NCBI RefSeq assembly: GCF_022581195.2
Contig: NC_061465.1
Location: 2,234,501-2,298,500 of the forward strand
Length of the DNA stretch: 64,000 nt
Direction of reading: 5' to 3'
DNA from: Helicoverpa zea
Lineage: Eukaryota > Arthropoda > Insecta > Lepidoptera > Noctuidae
In this document: one piece after another, positions 1 to 10,840 of the stretch
How positions within the stretch are numbered: the first letter of the stretch is position 1
Layout of the letters: every line of letters begins with the position of its first letter
The notes under the pieces: generated by a model
Databases searched by the model: none
The model's input: only the letters and a program-made list of their open reading frames with translations
Told to the model about the DNA's origin: nothing
Made by a program: the position numbers and the translations under genes

Positions 1-1295
1 AAAACAAACAAGCTTAAACATAATATGAAGACAGAAGATACCCGATATATTACTTTCCTCTATGACAGAAGAGAAGAAAATATTGTCCACAGATTAATAA
101 TGGTATTGGCGCTGTCAGTATTTTTTTTCGTAGGGTAAGCATAGATTATATTCACAGCACGAATTTAGAGATTTCTGTTTATTTTATACTTAAAAGCTGC
201 CTCAAATTCCTTACAATAACAAATTATAACTAAAACATCATATTTAGCTAAAATTCTGTGTCAAAACTGATAAAATTAAAAACTGATTAATCTCGGTTGA
301 CATTTTGTCGAGTGGGGAAGTCACTAGCACAGCATTGGTCGATGTCGAGCTCACTTCACTTCGCAAGTGATTAGGTGATGTTTACAGAATGCAAAATCAA
401 GGTCGTTCTGAATCGAATGCGAAGTGAGAGTGAATAGCGAAGTGAAATGCGAGTTGTTGTTCGAATTTTATAGAATCGACGTGCAGGCAGGCCTTGGCCC
501 TGTTGCGCCCCGCTGTGGTTGCTGACAGTATTCTACTTGTGTAGCCCTTTCATTTGATACCCATATTGAGGGGGCTGTGCCATTTTGTGCCGGCGGCCAT
601 ATTGGATTTAATTAAAGGTGTATACAAAATTTCAGACCAATCGGTTGACAGGAAGAGGGTGAAATTTGAATTACTAAATTTGATCCAAGAATAAATAATA
701 AAACAAACGGGGTGAGCTAAATAAAACCGTTTAAATATCTCGTAATGTTGAAACTGATTGTAATTTTTAGGAAAGCTCTTTCATTATATCTAGCCGAATA
801 TAAGAAATGGCAATAAAAGTTGATAATGATCTGTAAAATCTGATTTTTTATGCAATAAATTGTGAAAAAGTGCCCATCCCTCCCCTGCCTCCCCTAAAGT
901 ATGAAATGACATTACGAATCGAAGTGAAATGCGAGTTGTTGATCGAGTTTTATAGAATCCCAGTACAGGGGTTAAAAACCTTAGGCATTATGTTCTCCAA
1001 CTAAGAGTACTCAGGCTTGGGCCAAGAATTAGCATTGCAACGAACAATAAGTGTTCTGGCGCCTAGCCACCTACTTTTTTCCATTCCTAATTAGATATGA
1101 GGTTGTTTCTAGAAAGAAAAACTATAGTATCTTCTATTTTAAAGTCTACAAGATAACTGCAAAGAAGATAAGAACTGTCAGGATTTTCAAGTAGAGATAA
1201 GAATTTCTTGTTTGAAACGGAATAAAATACATTTTATTAAAGTATTATGGGTCAAATCTTGGACAAGAAGACTCGGTAACGGGTGCTGGCTGGTT
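1..1295. other. Intergenic, repeat-derived stretch
   Basis: No coding region is visible. Positions 300-480 and 905-960 share a similar segment (see the separate repeat entry). Positions about 500-700 have the look of an interspersed-repeat 3' region, with a GC-richer core around 'GCCGGCGGCCATATTGG', but I cannot classify it. The remainder is plain AT-rich sequence. Confidence 0.4.
439..957. repeat. Imperfect direct repeat pair of about 38 bp
   Basis: A segment beginning GAAGTGAAATGCGAGTTG and ending TTTTATAGAATC occurs at about 439-476 and again at about 920-957 with two or three mismatches. The sequence between looks like a different repeat. This could be one repeat split by an insertion, or two fragments of one family. 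The flanks are not terminal inverted repeats. Confidence 0.5.
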
Positions 1296-1312
1296 TATTT
1301 TAAAATGAAGTT

Positions 1313-1683
1313 CTTCCTCCAAGCCTTTTCCCAAACTATGTTGGGGTCGGCTACCAGTCTAACCGGATGTAGCTGAGTACCAGTGTTTTACAAGGAGCGA
1401 CTGCCCTGTCTGACCTCCTCAACCCAGTAACCCAATACCCATTGGTTAGACTGGTGTCAGACTTACTGGCTTCTGACTACCCGTAACGACTGCCATGGAT
1501 GTTCAATGACAGCCGGGATCTACAGTTTAACGTGCCATCCGAAACATAGTCATTGGTGTCTAAGATATACTTAGAAAGTACATTCAAACTTAGAAAAGTT
1601 GCATTGGTACTTGCCTGACCTGGAATCGAACCCGCGCCTTCATACTCGAGAGGTTGGTTCTTTGCCCACTAGGCCACCACGAC
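1313..1683 (-). mobile_element. tRNA-derived SINE, full length, with 17-bp target duplication
   Basis: On the minus strand the head carries an A-box-like TGGCCTAGTGG (1666-1676) and a B-box GGTTCGATTCC (1622-1632), the internal RNA polymerase III promoter of tRNA-derived SINEs. The unit is flanked by a perfect 17-bp direct repeat, TATTTTAAAATGAAGTT, at 1296-1312 and 1684-1700, which marks a retroposition event and fixes both ends. It is closely similar over its whole length to the copy at 61005-61399. The oligo (GAT) tail of that copy is reduced here to a short CTTCCTCC-like end. Confidence 0.9.
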
Positions 1684-3927
1684 TATTTTAAAATGAAGTT
1701 GGCAAAATTAATACATATTAATACACAATTGTTATCTCATGACTGGACATAGTTCTTGTCATCGCTATTAATTAAAGACAAAGAGACATTTTCATCCTGA
1801 TAATTGAAATCAACTTATCGTCAATACATATTCATATCAGAGTGAAGAAGATTAGGCGTTTTGATACACCTGTGTAGATTCATGAGTTATTAACTATGTA
1901 CATACATATATAATAGTGAATCGTCTTAACAGTTTTGCTCTTAGTTCTGCTTTTTAAATAATTATGCACTGGTTGGTAATAATCTAATAATATTTCAAAT
2001 TCAGGAGTTCTACACTTGTCTACCTCTACGTTAGTTTATTTCCTGATGTTTAAAAATATTTATTACAGCTTTTTTATTAGACAGCACAAACTTCTAAATG
2101 ATTCATGAATTGTTTATTTTGTTCAGTTCCTATTTCGGCACGACAGTTGTCTATAAATAACTGAAAAAGTCTAATAATAATAGATGAGCTAGCAAAGGTT
2201 CCTCCACCTGTCATGTCCTATATGAATTAAAGTCAAGAGCACACAACAAAATCAGATTTTGATGAAAAACAAAAGCCAGAGAAAAGTGTAGAATGTTTAT
2301 TTATAGCTTTTATTGTAGCGCCCCAGAAAAGTCTTGGAGGCATCCATAGAGAATGAAATGACTGGCGGAGATGTCATAACGCAATATCTCCTTAGTAAGT
2401 AACACGTCAAAATGCGGGTGTTCGGAGGACTGGGAACATTACTAGCAACCAGCTCACATTTATTTTTGTAAATAAAATCTCAAATTTTGACATATTGGTC
2501 GTTATTTCACAAGGAACCCGAACGCCTAGTTATCGTTTTGATCACGCCTGTCATACGTTACCGTGACCTACAACAGAGCGCGTGACCTACCTTCCTTATG
2601 CCATCTCCGCCAGCTTTCCTTCAGCCGTGGTATCAGATATTTTTTATTTGATATTTCCTTCACCGATTGTTGTCTCATTGAGTGTAATCTACGTATGAAG
2701 GTTGTGAAATCACTTGAGATGGTTGACATTTCCTATGTTATACTCGAAATCGTTTTGTTATTGTTCCGTGGGCGGTACATGCATGGTTGAAATATCAATT
2801 TCACAGTATTTGGAGATTTTATTGTGTAGGCTGGTCAAATATGGATACCTACTACGGATGGATGTAACTAATACATAGGTATGAAACACATAATTAGTTA
2901 CTTCGTTTGTCCGAAAGCCCACCTATCTTTTTTTTGCTTTCTCTTTGAGTGTAGGTTGTTAGGCTATTTTCACACATTCTTTATAGTCTACTTCTAAGTA
3001 TGTCTTTCATAGCTGCTGGCAGTTTGCATTTAGATTGGCTGGCAATATCGAAACTTGTCTGAAGTTTACTTCCTTTGGTTAGTTTTAGTTGAGTTTTGTT
3101 TATAGTTACCTTTTATGCTGGAACAGTTACAAGATACGCCTTTTTGGCATCTTGTAAACAAATAACAAGCTTCTTCGGCAGTTTAGATCTCACTGACAAT
3201 AAAAAATGCTCGTAAAACATTTAATTTATCAAAAGCAGATGCAAACATGCGTTTATTTTCACAAATTAATCTCAAACGCTGAGTCCTAGTTTCATTTTCT
3301 AAAATTAATTCGCAATAAACGGGATTAAATTTGTGTTTTTACATTCCATGAAACGTTATTAAAATTTTAATATTTTAAAACATGAAAATGTTTATTACAT
3401 TCTCTTCTACTTGTAGGTATTAACAATAATGAAATTTTGATATGACTTTAATCCTATTAAAATTATATCATGTTCTAGAGAGAACGAATTTCGTAGACAT
3501 TAAAGATAGGTACTGGATTTCAACATCGTGACTTTGAAACTTTATACCTGACTTTTGTAATAAGGTTAAATACATTTCTATCGCTTATCATGACGATCTT
3601 ATTTCGAGAGGCACTTATGTTTTCTTAGATAATTACTTGGAGAAGAGATAAGAAGAGAAAATTGGACTCGTTTGGATATTGCTTATAGGATCGATTACTA
3701 TGGATCGAGTAGCAAAAAACGTCTCACCTAACCTTTCATGAATGTCATCGAAATCTAAAGAATCGTCTTTAAAATAGTTCTGCTTCAATGGGGTAAAAAC
3801 GCAACAAGAAAAGCAAAAATGAACTAGGTTGCAAGCCGAACTATCAATCAATTTTATTGCAAAATATATTATTTTAAATTATTTTCTACCCAGCTACACA
3901 CTGGTAACAGTGAAATTAGAATTTCAA

Positions 3928-4000
3928 TAAAAACCCGGTTCCAAGCCCGCTGGTTTAAACTGGTAATCGGCGCTTTGCCCACTGAGCTTTGAAACGCATA
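3928..4000 (-). repeat. Decayed tRNA-like SINE head
   Basis: Read on the minus strand, AAGCTCAGTGGGCAAAGCG resembles a tRNA D-arm/A-box and GGCTTGGAACC a weak B-box (7 of 11 consensus positions), about 35 nt apart. The segment does not fold into a convincing tRNA, so a SINE or tRNA pseudogene remnant is the better reading. Confidence 0.35.
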
Positions 4001-4061
4001 CTGTCAATAGTTTTCAAATAGTTGACGAGTTTACTAACCTGCATAATAATTGTGTGTGAAT

Positions 4062-4134
4062 ACAAACTGTTGTTTTGTAAATAAAAAAATAGACAGGTAT
4101 ATTTTTACCCTTTTTTTACAAAACAACAGTTTGT
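4062..4134. repeat. Perfect 20-bp inverted repeat (hairpin)
   Basis: The arm ACAAACTGTTGTTTTGTAAA at 4062-4081 is exactly reverse-complemented at 4115-4134, separated by 33 nt rich in A and T. It could be a very small foldback element or the end of a MITE. No target duplication is clear. Confidence 0.7.
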
Positions 4135-6869
4135 AACGCTGAGTGATTGGTTTTTAGCAACTATAAAGGTATATTGGATATCCAATTTATTTGACTAAGT
4201 GGCTTCACAGTTTATAAAAGAGAATAAACGTTTTTTAGGTGACCCATTTTTATCAGTCGGCTACTATGGGTACTTTTGTTGATAACTTTTTTAGAACAAC
4301 GTTAATTGGTAGCCTTGTGATGAACAATTTTGGATGGAGGTTAAAGCGTAAACTGTAAATTCAGAGAAATGTCAAAGATATTTTTAGTAGCTATTTTTTG
4401 TTTTTTATATGTTTAGTAATGATGTCACTAAAACATTTTTCAAAAAAAATTAACTGACTCCCAAAAATACTGAAAAGCAAAAAGATACATTTTTTTAGAA
4501 GTCGGTGTCAAGTGTAACTAGTTTATTTTATTTTTAAAAGTTACACTAAAATTATTCTCATCCTACTCCTTTCAATAAATTCTTCACGTACTATATAATT
4601 AATCTGAAGCCTTAAAAATAACGAATCAATACTGTTATTTTCGCTTAGTTAGCAATAGAAATGGCGATTCATCATTCATGAACGCGGTACTTTAGACCAG
4701 CACTCGGCTCCATTAGGGAAACGCGGAAATTGATGGTTAAAACTGATAACATGATTTTTTATGTATTTATTTTATTTTTGGATGTTTGTTAGGGATTTCT
4801 GATATAAGTAGAACTCAGTTTAATAAAATGAACGTGGGATATGTTGTCTACCTGATCTAGGAGTTGGTACTACTGAGCTTCTTTTGAAATAGGTATCGTG
4901 TGTTACAAATGATTATAATTAAAATGTCTATAATTCTAATCTATAATTAAATTGTCAAATTATTATAATTATCCATTATTTTTGAAACATTCGTGTTTTA
5001 AGTTTCATAGTTCATCTTAGAGTAAAAAGTCAGTAAAATGTGCAGCTTACAATCAAATACTTAGGTACTCGCTTTTTGTATGCGGATCCACGAATAACAC
5101 TAATCGTTTTCCGTCTTTACACATACAAACTACCTCACAATTCATACCTACTACTTATCATGATAATTAGCCAATCTATTTCGCTAATAACTGTGTTGGT
5201 GCTTCAGAAAAATCTCATCAGCCTCTTACAAAATGATCATGAAACTCGTCCAATCGTGCCCTGTACAAAATTGGGTAAATCGAATCTTAGGAAGATGTGA
5301 TTACGACATCTAAATGTACTGAATACTCCAATTCAAATTTCTATTGCGAATAATTTCAGATTGAATAGGGGATTTGTCGAAAAACGATTCGCGGGATTTT
5401 ATTATTCGTAAATCGAGACTTGGAAACTCTTACAATGGCGATGTACGTTTAACAATTGAATTTTAATGGTAATATTTTATTTATGAAAAAAAGGTTAGAA
5501 GATATATTAATGCATGGTGTTAAGTTCCTCTCCTGTATGGGTGCTGTTTTACATTTTACAGGAGTATGCTATTTTTTGCGAATGGTATTATTTACGGCAG
5601 TGGTTGATCATTTTTACCAATATTTTACGTATAGCCTCTGAAAACACATGATAAATAATTTTGTTTCAAGCAGAATATTAATACGGTTTATAGGATTAGT
5701 ATGAAATAATGTGTGCAAAAACGAAATCTTGTATCTGGCAAGTAAACTGTCAACCTGACCAAATGAACCTTAGAATGAGTAAATTATGTGTAATGTACTT
5801 TTCGAGTAACTCTAACAATGTTGGAAAGCATATTGCAAACTATAATCGGTCTTCATTGAAGTTCATACACACACAATCAAAGTTTTTTTGTCAAATAAAA
5901 CACTGGTCATTAATAAGTCCTATACATCTTTTAATGAAACAGACGATCTAATGACTTCATCAGAATATCTCAGAGCCGATATTAAAACCGGGACAATTAG
6001 CTGAAATAGCGACATTTACAGGAGGATTGCCGACGCTCTGCCACCGACAAAATTAATGTTCAACTTGAAGTTGGTATTTCGTTCGTAATATTTTACCTAG
6101 TAATTAAATCCTGCGCGGTTTCCAAGTACTAAGTCGGGAAAAGCTGGTATATTATGTAATTTCAGTCGTATATTGCTAGCGTCTAAATTGTGAGGTTTTG
6201 GATATATTTATCAAAATGCCGTCACGTGTTTTAAGGCACCTAATATCTTAATGTTACGCCTGTGTATATAGTGGATATTTATTGGGAACAAAATTAATAC
6301 ATAAACATACTATACATATTATTATATACGTAGCAGTGAATGGTACAAATGGAGCTCATATAGGAATAGTTGTTACAACATCGTGAACGAACAACTTTAC
6401 TAGGATTCTCTCTTGAACTACATTATGACATAGGTATGTTAACATTTAAACAAAATAATACAAAATAATTTACTTTATTAAATCTACAGACGTGTAACAA
6501 AGCACATATTCAAATGTCAAAAATAGTTAGAGTTATAAAGATATAGACATACCAGAAAATACTAATTTAAAAATCATCGCAAAAGTGGTTTTGGTATCGA
6601 CAATTTGTTGGTCTTCGTTTCCCCTCTATAAATCTTCACAGTACAGGGCAGCGGATTCACTGACTGTTGCAATACATGTTTTATTTATTCACAAACATTC
6701 TACTCTATATGTTTTTAGTATTGTTATTTTTCATTCGACGTAGTGGCTCGTGGTTCGTGGCTAAAACTATGCGCGTTGATCAATGTGTTAGGTTTAGTTT
6801 ACTTGTGTTGACGGGTGTTGGTTGTAGTTTACAATTTGCGTGTTTGTAATGGAGTCAATATGTTTGGCT

Positions 6870-6960
6870 TCAAAAGTCATGGTGGCTTAGTAGTTAAAGA
6901 ACCAGTACATCTGGTTTGTAAAGGTTTCTAGGTGCAGAGATCAGCGCAATAAGCTACTAC
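6870..6960 (+). repeat. Decayed SINE head (family of 1313 and 61005)
   Basis: The plus-strand sequence GTCATGGTGGCTTAGTAGTT followed by AAAGAACCA matches the head of the SINE family seen at 1313 and 61005 (in reverse there) with many substitutions, and the B-box is degraded. The body could not be followed further. Confidence 0.45.
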
Positions 6961-8104
6961 GATCTGTCAATGGCTGACGATGATTAACTTTCCCTGGTAC
7001 AGTGTATCTATCATTTAATACTCAAAAATAAGACTTGTTTTTCTCCTGAGTAATCCATCCCATTTACATGTGCAAATAGACTTAATATTCATTACAAAAA
7101 AACACTATAGTATCAAGATCGTAACACTTCTTAAAGATTTCAATCAATTAACTTAATTGGCGCATACGTTTCGTCTATTTTTGCAAATATTACTAGGGTA
7201 CTCTTCTTTAAGATTCTTGTGTTTATTTAATCACCTGTTCTATAAAAGCATAAGTGCTTACTCCTACACAAATTACCTTAAAAATATAAATATCCAGAGA
7301 CTGCGAACTCAGGTGTATTTCCATTAAGACACTCAAGGGTCAACTTTTTCTTTCAAAGAGCATTTACTTTTGCAAATTCGTATGAAAATGATAAGAGCTG
7401 GATGGATTCAGTTAATTAAATCTGCTTCTTAATCTATGGTGATATTTTACAAATGTGTAAGGTGGAAGACTGTTATAATTTTGTTACGTTACTTGTTAGT
7501 TTTACTTTTATAAGCTAGATATCAGCGTAATCTCCAAATATGTAAGTGTGTGAGTATATAGGTAAACCGGGTTTAAAAATATTCCTACACAATTTATCAT
7601 TTTTCAAACCTTAATCCTTATCACAAAACCAAAACGACAAACGATCATAATCAATAAAAACAAGCAATATAACATTGACAAACAATTCATTATACTTCTA
7701 AAACGACCATTCTACCCTCACCACGGCCAACAGATTTACAACCCTTTGTTGCTAAAAAATAAAGAACAATTTCCCTCTTATCAGGACAGCGATACCGAGA
7801 GAATTAACGTGGTCTACGTGACTCGGGATTCAAAGACCGAATTATACATTTTTTTTCCTCAAAACCCCGTATTTTTATTTGTGAAGCAAACTGGCTGCCC
7901 ATATCTGATTCGATAGGCTTTTCAATGATATGAACAAACAAGCTTTTTCGAAGCGAATTTCGGAGTGATTTTGTGGAATATTGTGGTGTTTGGGTTGTAA
8001 GGAAACGGCTTTATTTGTACGAGAAGGTTTTGGAATAATAATGTCCGTACGTGTCATTTAAAAATATCTGATGTCTGCCTTGTTATGTGTATGTATATTC
8101 AATA

Positions 8105-8290
8105 ACTGGCCCAACCTGGCCGGGCCTTATCTGTAGACATATTTATTGAAAGTAAAGTTATGGCTCTGCCTGTCTGTTTGTCACGCTTTCACGGCAAGAC
8201 AATCGTGCCGATTCAAATAAAATTTGGTGCCTATACAAAGTACATACGCATTTTTTACCCGAATGTATGAAATGACTCCAAGGCACAACT
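8105..8290 (-). repeat. Decayed RTE-type retrotransposon 3' tail
   Basis: The stretch 'CTGTCTGTTTGTCACGCTTTCACG' (8169-8192) followed by a target-search-like 'AAATTTGGTGCCTATACAAAG' region is the reverse orientation of the RTE-like tail at 57690-57931. Such 3' tails are abundant in moth genomes. It is a fragment without coding capacity. Confidence 0.5.
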
Positions 8291-8374
8291 GAAATCGTGA
8301 GGAACAACGAGTAATACATACATAAGGAAATGTAAAAGGTACTTAGTTACAAATGTATCCTAACGCTAATCTTA

Positions 8375-10654
8375 ATGTTAGATCAACAGTGGGTATGTGC
8401 GGATAGTAAAATATTAACAGAAAAAGTTGATAATTACACGTATATTAGTGATATAAATGGCAGCAGACGCTGGCTGGATCACTGTATTGTTACAGAGGCG
8501 GCCTGGCAGTCTGTAAAGAGTGTAAGCATAGGTTATGGTGTTTACTGGTCGGATCACTTACCTTTGTCGGTTTTATGTGATCTTAATATAGTCAGGCCGA
8601 AAATGACTCAAACTAAGGATAGTTGCCCTAACAAGGTATTATGGCGGGAGCGCAGTGATATTCAGATTGGCAGATACCATGACCTTTGTAATAGTAGGCT
8701 TAGAGACATTGATTTCCCTGAGGATTTTGTAATGTGTGCTGATAAAATGTGCAACAATCTTGAGCACAAGAAAAGTTTGGACACGCTGTATGATGAAATT
8801 ACTTTAGTGTTATCTGAGTCGGCTGTTCAGACCTCTGAGCACAAGTTGGTTCCAAGAAAATGTCGTGTCATTGGTTGGAATAAGTATGTGCACGGGGCCC
8901 ACAGGGAGGCTCGGTTAAGTCATCAGATATGGATACAACATAACAAACCCCAATCTGGTCCAATATGGGAAAAAATGCGAGAGACCCAAAGAGTTTTTCG
9001 AGGAAAGGTTAAATGGTGCCAGAAACATCAAGACCAAATTAAAATGGACATTTTAGCAACACATAGGTCGTCAAAAAAATTTTCACAGTTCTGGAAAGCT
9101 ACCAATAGACTCAATCTTAAACCGGGTCTTCCTGTGAGTATAGGAAATTGTGATGTGGGGAAGGATATTGCCAGTATGTTCAGGGATCGGTTTGTTGTGT
9201 CATCGCCACTGGGACCTTCTAAAAGGAGTATAGATGCTGAGGAGTGTCATGGTGAGTGTTTTTCTAAATTTTCCACTAAACAAGTTGCTAGCGTGATCAA
9301 TAAAATGCGTGGAGGCAAATCACCGGGACATGACAGCCTCAGTATCGAACACTTAAAATATGCGGGAGTGCATTTGCCTAGGCTGCTGGCTATGCTTTTT
9401 AAGCTTTGCATTAGCCATTCTTATTTACCTGCAGATATGATGAAAACAGTGGTGGTTCCCATAATTAAGAATAAAACTGGGGATATCTCTGATCCTTCTA
9501 ACTATAGACCTATATCGCTTGCCACCGTAGTGGCTAAAGTATTGGACAGTCTGCTTGACCAAGAACTAGACAAGATCCTACATTTAGCAGATGCACAGTT
9601 TGGGTTTAGACCCAATTTATCTACAGAAAGTGCAATTCTTAGCCTCAAGCAGGCTGTCCAATATTACACAGACAGAAGTACCCCCATATATGCCTGTTTC
9701 CTTGACCTTTCCAGGGCTTTTGACCTTGTGGCCTATGATGTCTTATGGGAGAGGTTGAAGGAAGCAGGTTTTCCGCGTGATCTTTTAAACGTCTTTCGTT
9801 ATTGGTATAATAACCAGCTGAATTTTGTTCGTTGGGGTGATACTCTGTCTGAGGCGTACAGGTTGGAGTGTGGAGTGAGACAGGGTGGGTTGTCTTCGCC
9901 AAAGCTCTTCAACCTGTATATAAATGGGCTGATTGCTGAGCTTAGCAGTATGCGTGTCGGATGCTGGATTGACAATGTTTGCGTTAACAATCTTAGTTAC
10001 GCAGACGACATGGTACTGCTGGGCCCAACAGCTGGCGCAGTCAGGAAGCTGTTACGTGTGTGTGAGCGATATGCCAATAGTCTGGGCCTCGTGTACAATG
10101 TGAAAAAAAGTGTATACTTGGTTTTTGAGACGGCAGATGGGAAAGTGCCGCAAAATCCGGTCTTAACTTTAAATGGATTACCGTTAGCCAGGGTACATAC
10201 ATTTAAATACCTGGGACACTTCCTTACCTCGGATCTCAGAGACGAAGTAGATATTGACAGGGAACGCAGGGCGTTGGCGGTACGTGGCAACATGTTGATT
10301 CACAGGTTCGCTCGTTGTAGTAAGGAGGTTAAAATTACACTATTTAAATCTTACTGCCAATCCTTCTACACGAGCAGTCTGTGGATGAGACATACTAAAC
10401 GATCGCTTGACGCCCTGCGTGTGCAGTATAATAACTGTTTCAGGATGTTGTTGGGACTGCCGCGTTTCTGTAGTGCGTCAGATATGTTTGCCTCTACGCA
10501 TACTGACGATTTTCACGCAATAATGAGAAAGAAGATCTATTCAACACTGTCCAGAGCGCGGTCTAGTTCGAACAACATACTGAAAACATTATCTGAGAAG
10601 TATGACGATCCTTGGTTGTCTCATGTAATGAAAGTGCTGGTCAGAAGACCGTAA
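8375..10654 (+). CDS. Reverse transcriptase ORF of a 5'-truncated non-LTR retrotransposon
   Basis: A 759-residue open frame encodes the pol protein of a LINE, which nicks chromosomal DNA and reverse-transcribes the element RNA in place. The N-terminus holds only the last part of an APE-type endonuclease (WLDHC around residue 34 and YWSDHLPLSV around residues 58-67). The reverse transcriptase follows with SNYRPISLA, FLDLSRAFDLV (motif A), GVRQGGLSSPKLFNLYINGL and SYADDMVLLGP (motif C, catalytic YADD). The catalytic core looks intact, with no stop or frameshift. The frame stays open upstream of the first Met, which is not a natural start: the 5' part of the element is missing. No RNase H domain is seen. 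It resembles the CR1/L2/RTE-like broad group, but I cannot fix the clade. Confidence 0.88.
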   Translation: MLDQQWVCADSKILTEKVDNYTYISDINGSRRWLDHCIVTEAAWQSVKSVSIGYGVYWSDHLPLSVLCDLNIVRPKMTQTKDSCPNKVLWRERSDIQIGRYHDLCNSRLRDIDFPEDFVMCADKMCNNLEHKKSLDTLYDEITLVLSESAVQTSEHKLVPRKCRVIGWNKYVHGAHREARLSHQIWIQHNKPQSGPIWEKMRETQRVFRGKVKWCQKHQDQIKMDILATHRSSKKFSQFWKATNRLNLKPGLPVSIGNCDVGKDIASMFRDRFVVSSPLGPSKRSIDAEECHGECFSKFSTKQVASVINKMRGGKSPGHDSLSIEHLKYAGVHLPRLLAMLFKLCISHSYLPADMMKTVVVPIIKNKTGDISDPSNYRPISLATVVAKVLDSLLDQELDKILHLADAQFGFRPNLSTESAILSLKQAVQYYTDRSTPIYACFLDLSRAFDLVAYDVLWERLKEAGFPRDLLNVFRYWYNNQLNFVRWGDTLSEAYRLECGVRQGGLSSPKLFNLYINGLIAELSSMRVGCWIDNVCVNNLSYADDMVLLGPTAGAVRKLLRVCERYANSLGLVYNVKKSVYLVFETADGKVPQNPVLTLNGLPLARVHTFKYLGHFLTSDLRDEVDIDRERRALAVRGNMLIHRFARCSKEVKITLFKSYCQSFYTSSLWMRHTKRSLDALRVQYNNCFRMLLGLPRFCSASDMFASTHTDDFHAIMRKKIYSTLSRARSSSNNILKTLSEKYDDPWLSHVMKVLVRRP

Positions 10655-10680
10655 TTTGATATATTGTCGCTTTTTCGTTT

Positions 10681-10808
10681 TTCTTTTACTAACATAATTC
10701 TAAGTTTTATTGTTACTAACACAGTTTGGGCCTAGTTGCCATTATTTCTTTTACTAACATAATTCTAAGTTTTGTTGTTACTAACACAGTTTGGGCCTAG
10801 TTGCCATT
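10681..10808 (+). repeat. Two-copy 65-bp tandem repeat in LINE 3' UTR
   Basis: The unit starting TTCTTTTACTAACATAATTC begins at 10681 and again at 10746. The copies differ at about one base (TTTTATTG versus TTTTGTTG) and each ends GGGCCTAGTTGCCATTA. Tandem 3' UTR units occur in several LINE families and can be part of the RT recognition structure. Confidence 0.9.
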
Positions 10809-10840
10809 AATAAACAAGTTTATTATAAAGAGGTAAAGTT

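Larger units (their letters stand above)
1701..8104. other. Gene-free stretch with scattered repeat remnants
   Basis: I see no convincing coding region. Small open frames (for example 2563-2790, 5040-5300, 5709-5951 and 6667-6849 on the plus strand, 3633-3851 on the minus strand) have no recognisable domain and chance-like composition. It contains a tRNA-like SINE remnant (about 3928-4000), a perfect hairpin (4062-4134) and a decayed SINE head (about 6870-6960). Confidence 0.5.
8340..10840 (+). mobile_element. 5'-truncated LINE (pol plus 3' UTR)
   Basis: This covers the RT frame and its short 3' UTR, which holds a two-copy 65-bp tandem repeat and ends near TAATAAACAAGTTTATTATAAAG. There is no poly(A) tail. 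Truncation inside the endonuclease is typical of incomplete target-primed reverse transcription. I could not find a target duplication, so both ends are approximate. Confidence 0.75.

Noticed and set aside
1622..1676. tRNA gene on the minus strand
   Set aside because: The A and B boxes belong to a SINE head; the rest does not fold as a tRNA, and the unit has target duplications and a near-identical full-length copy elsewhere.
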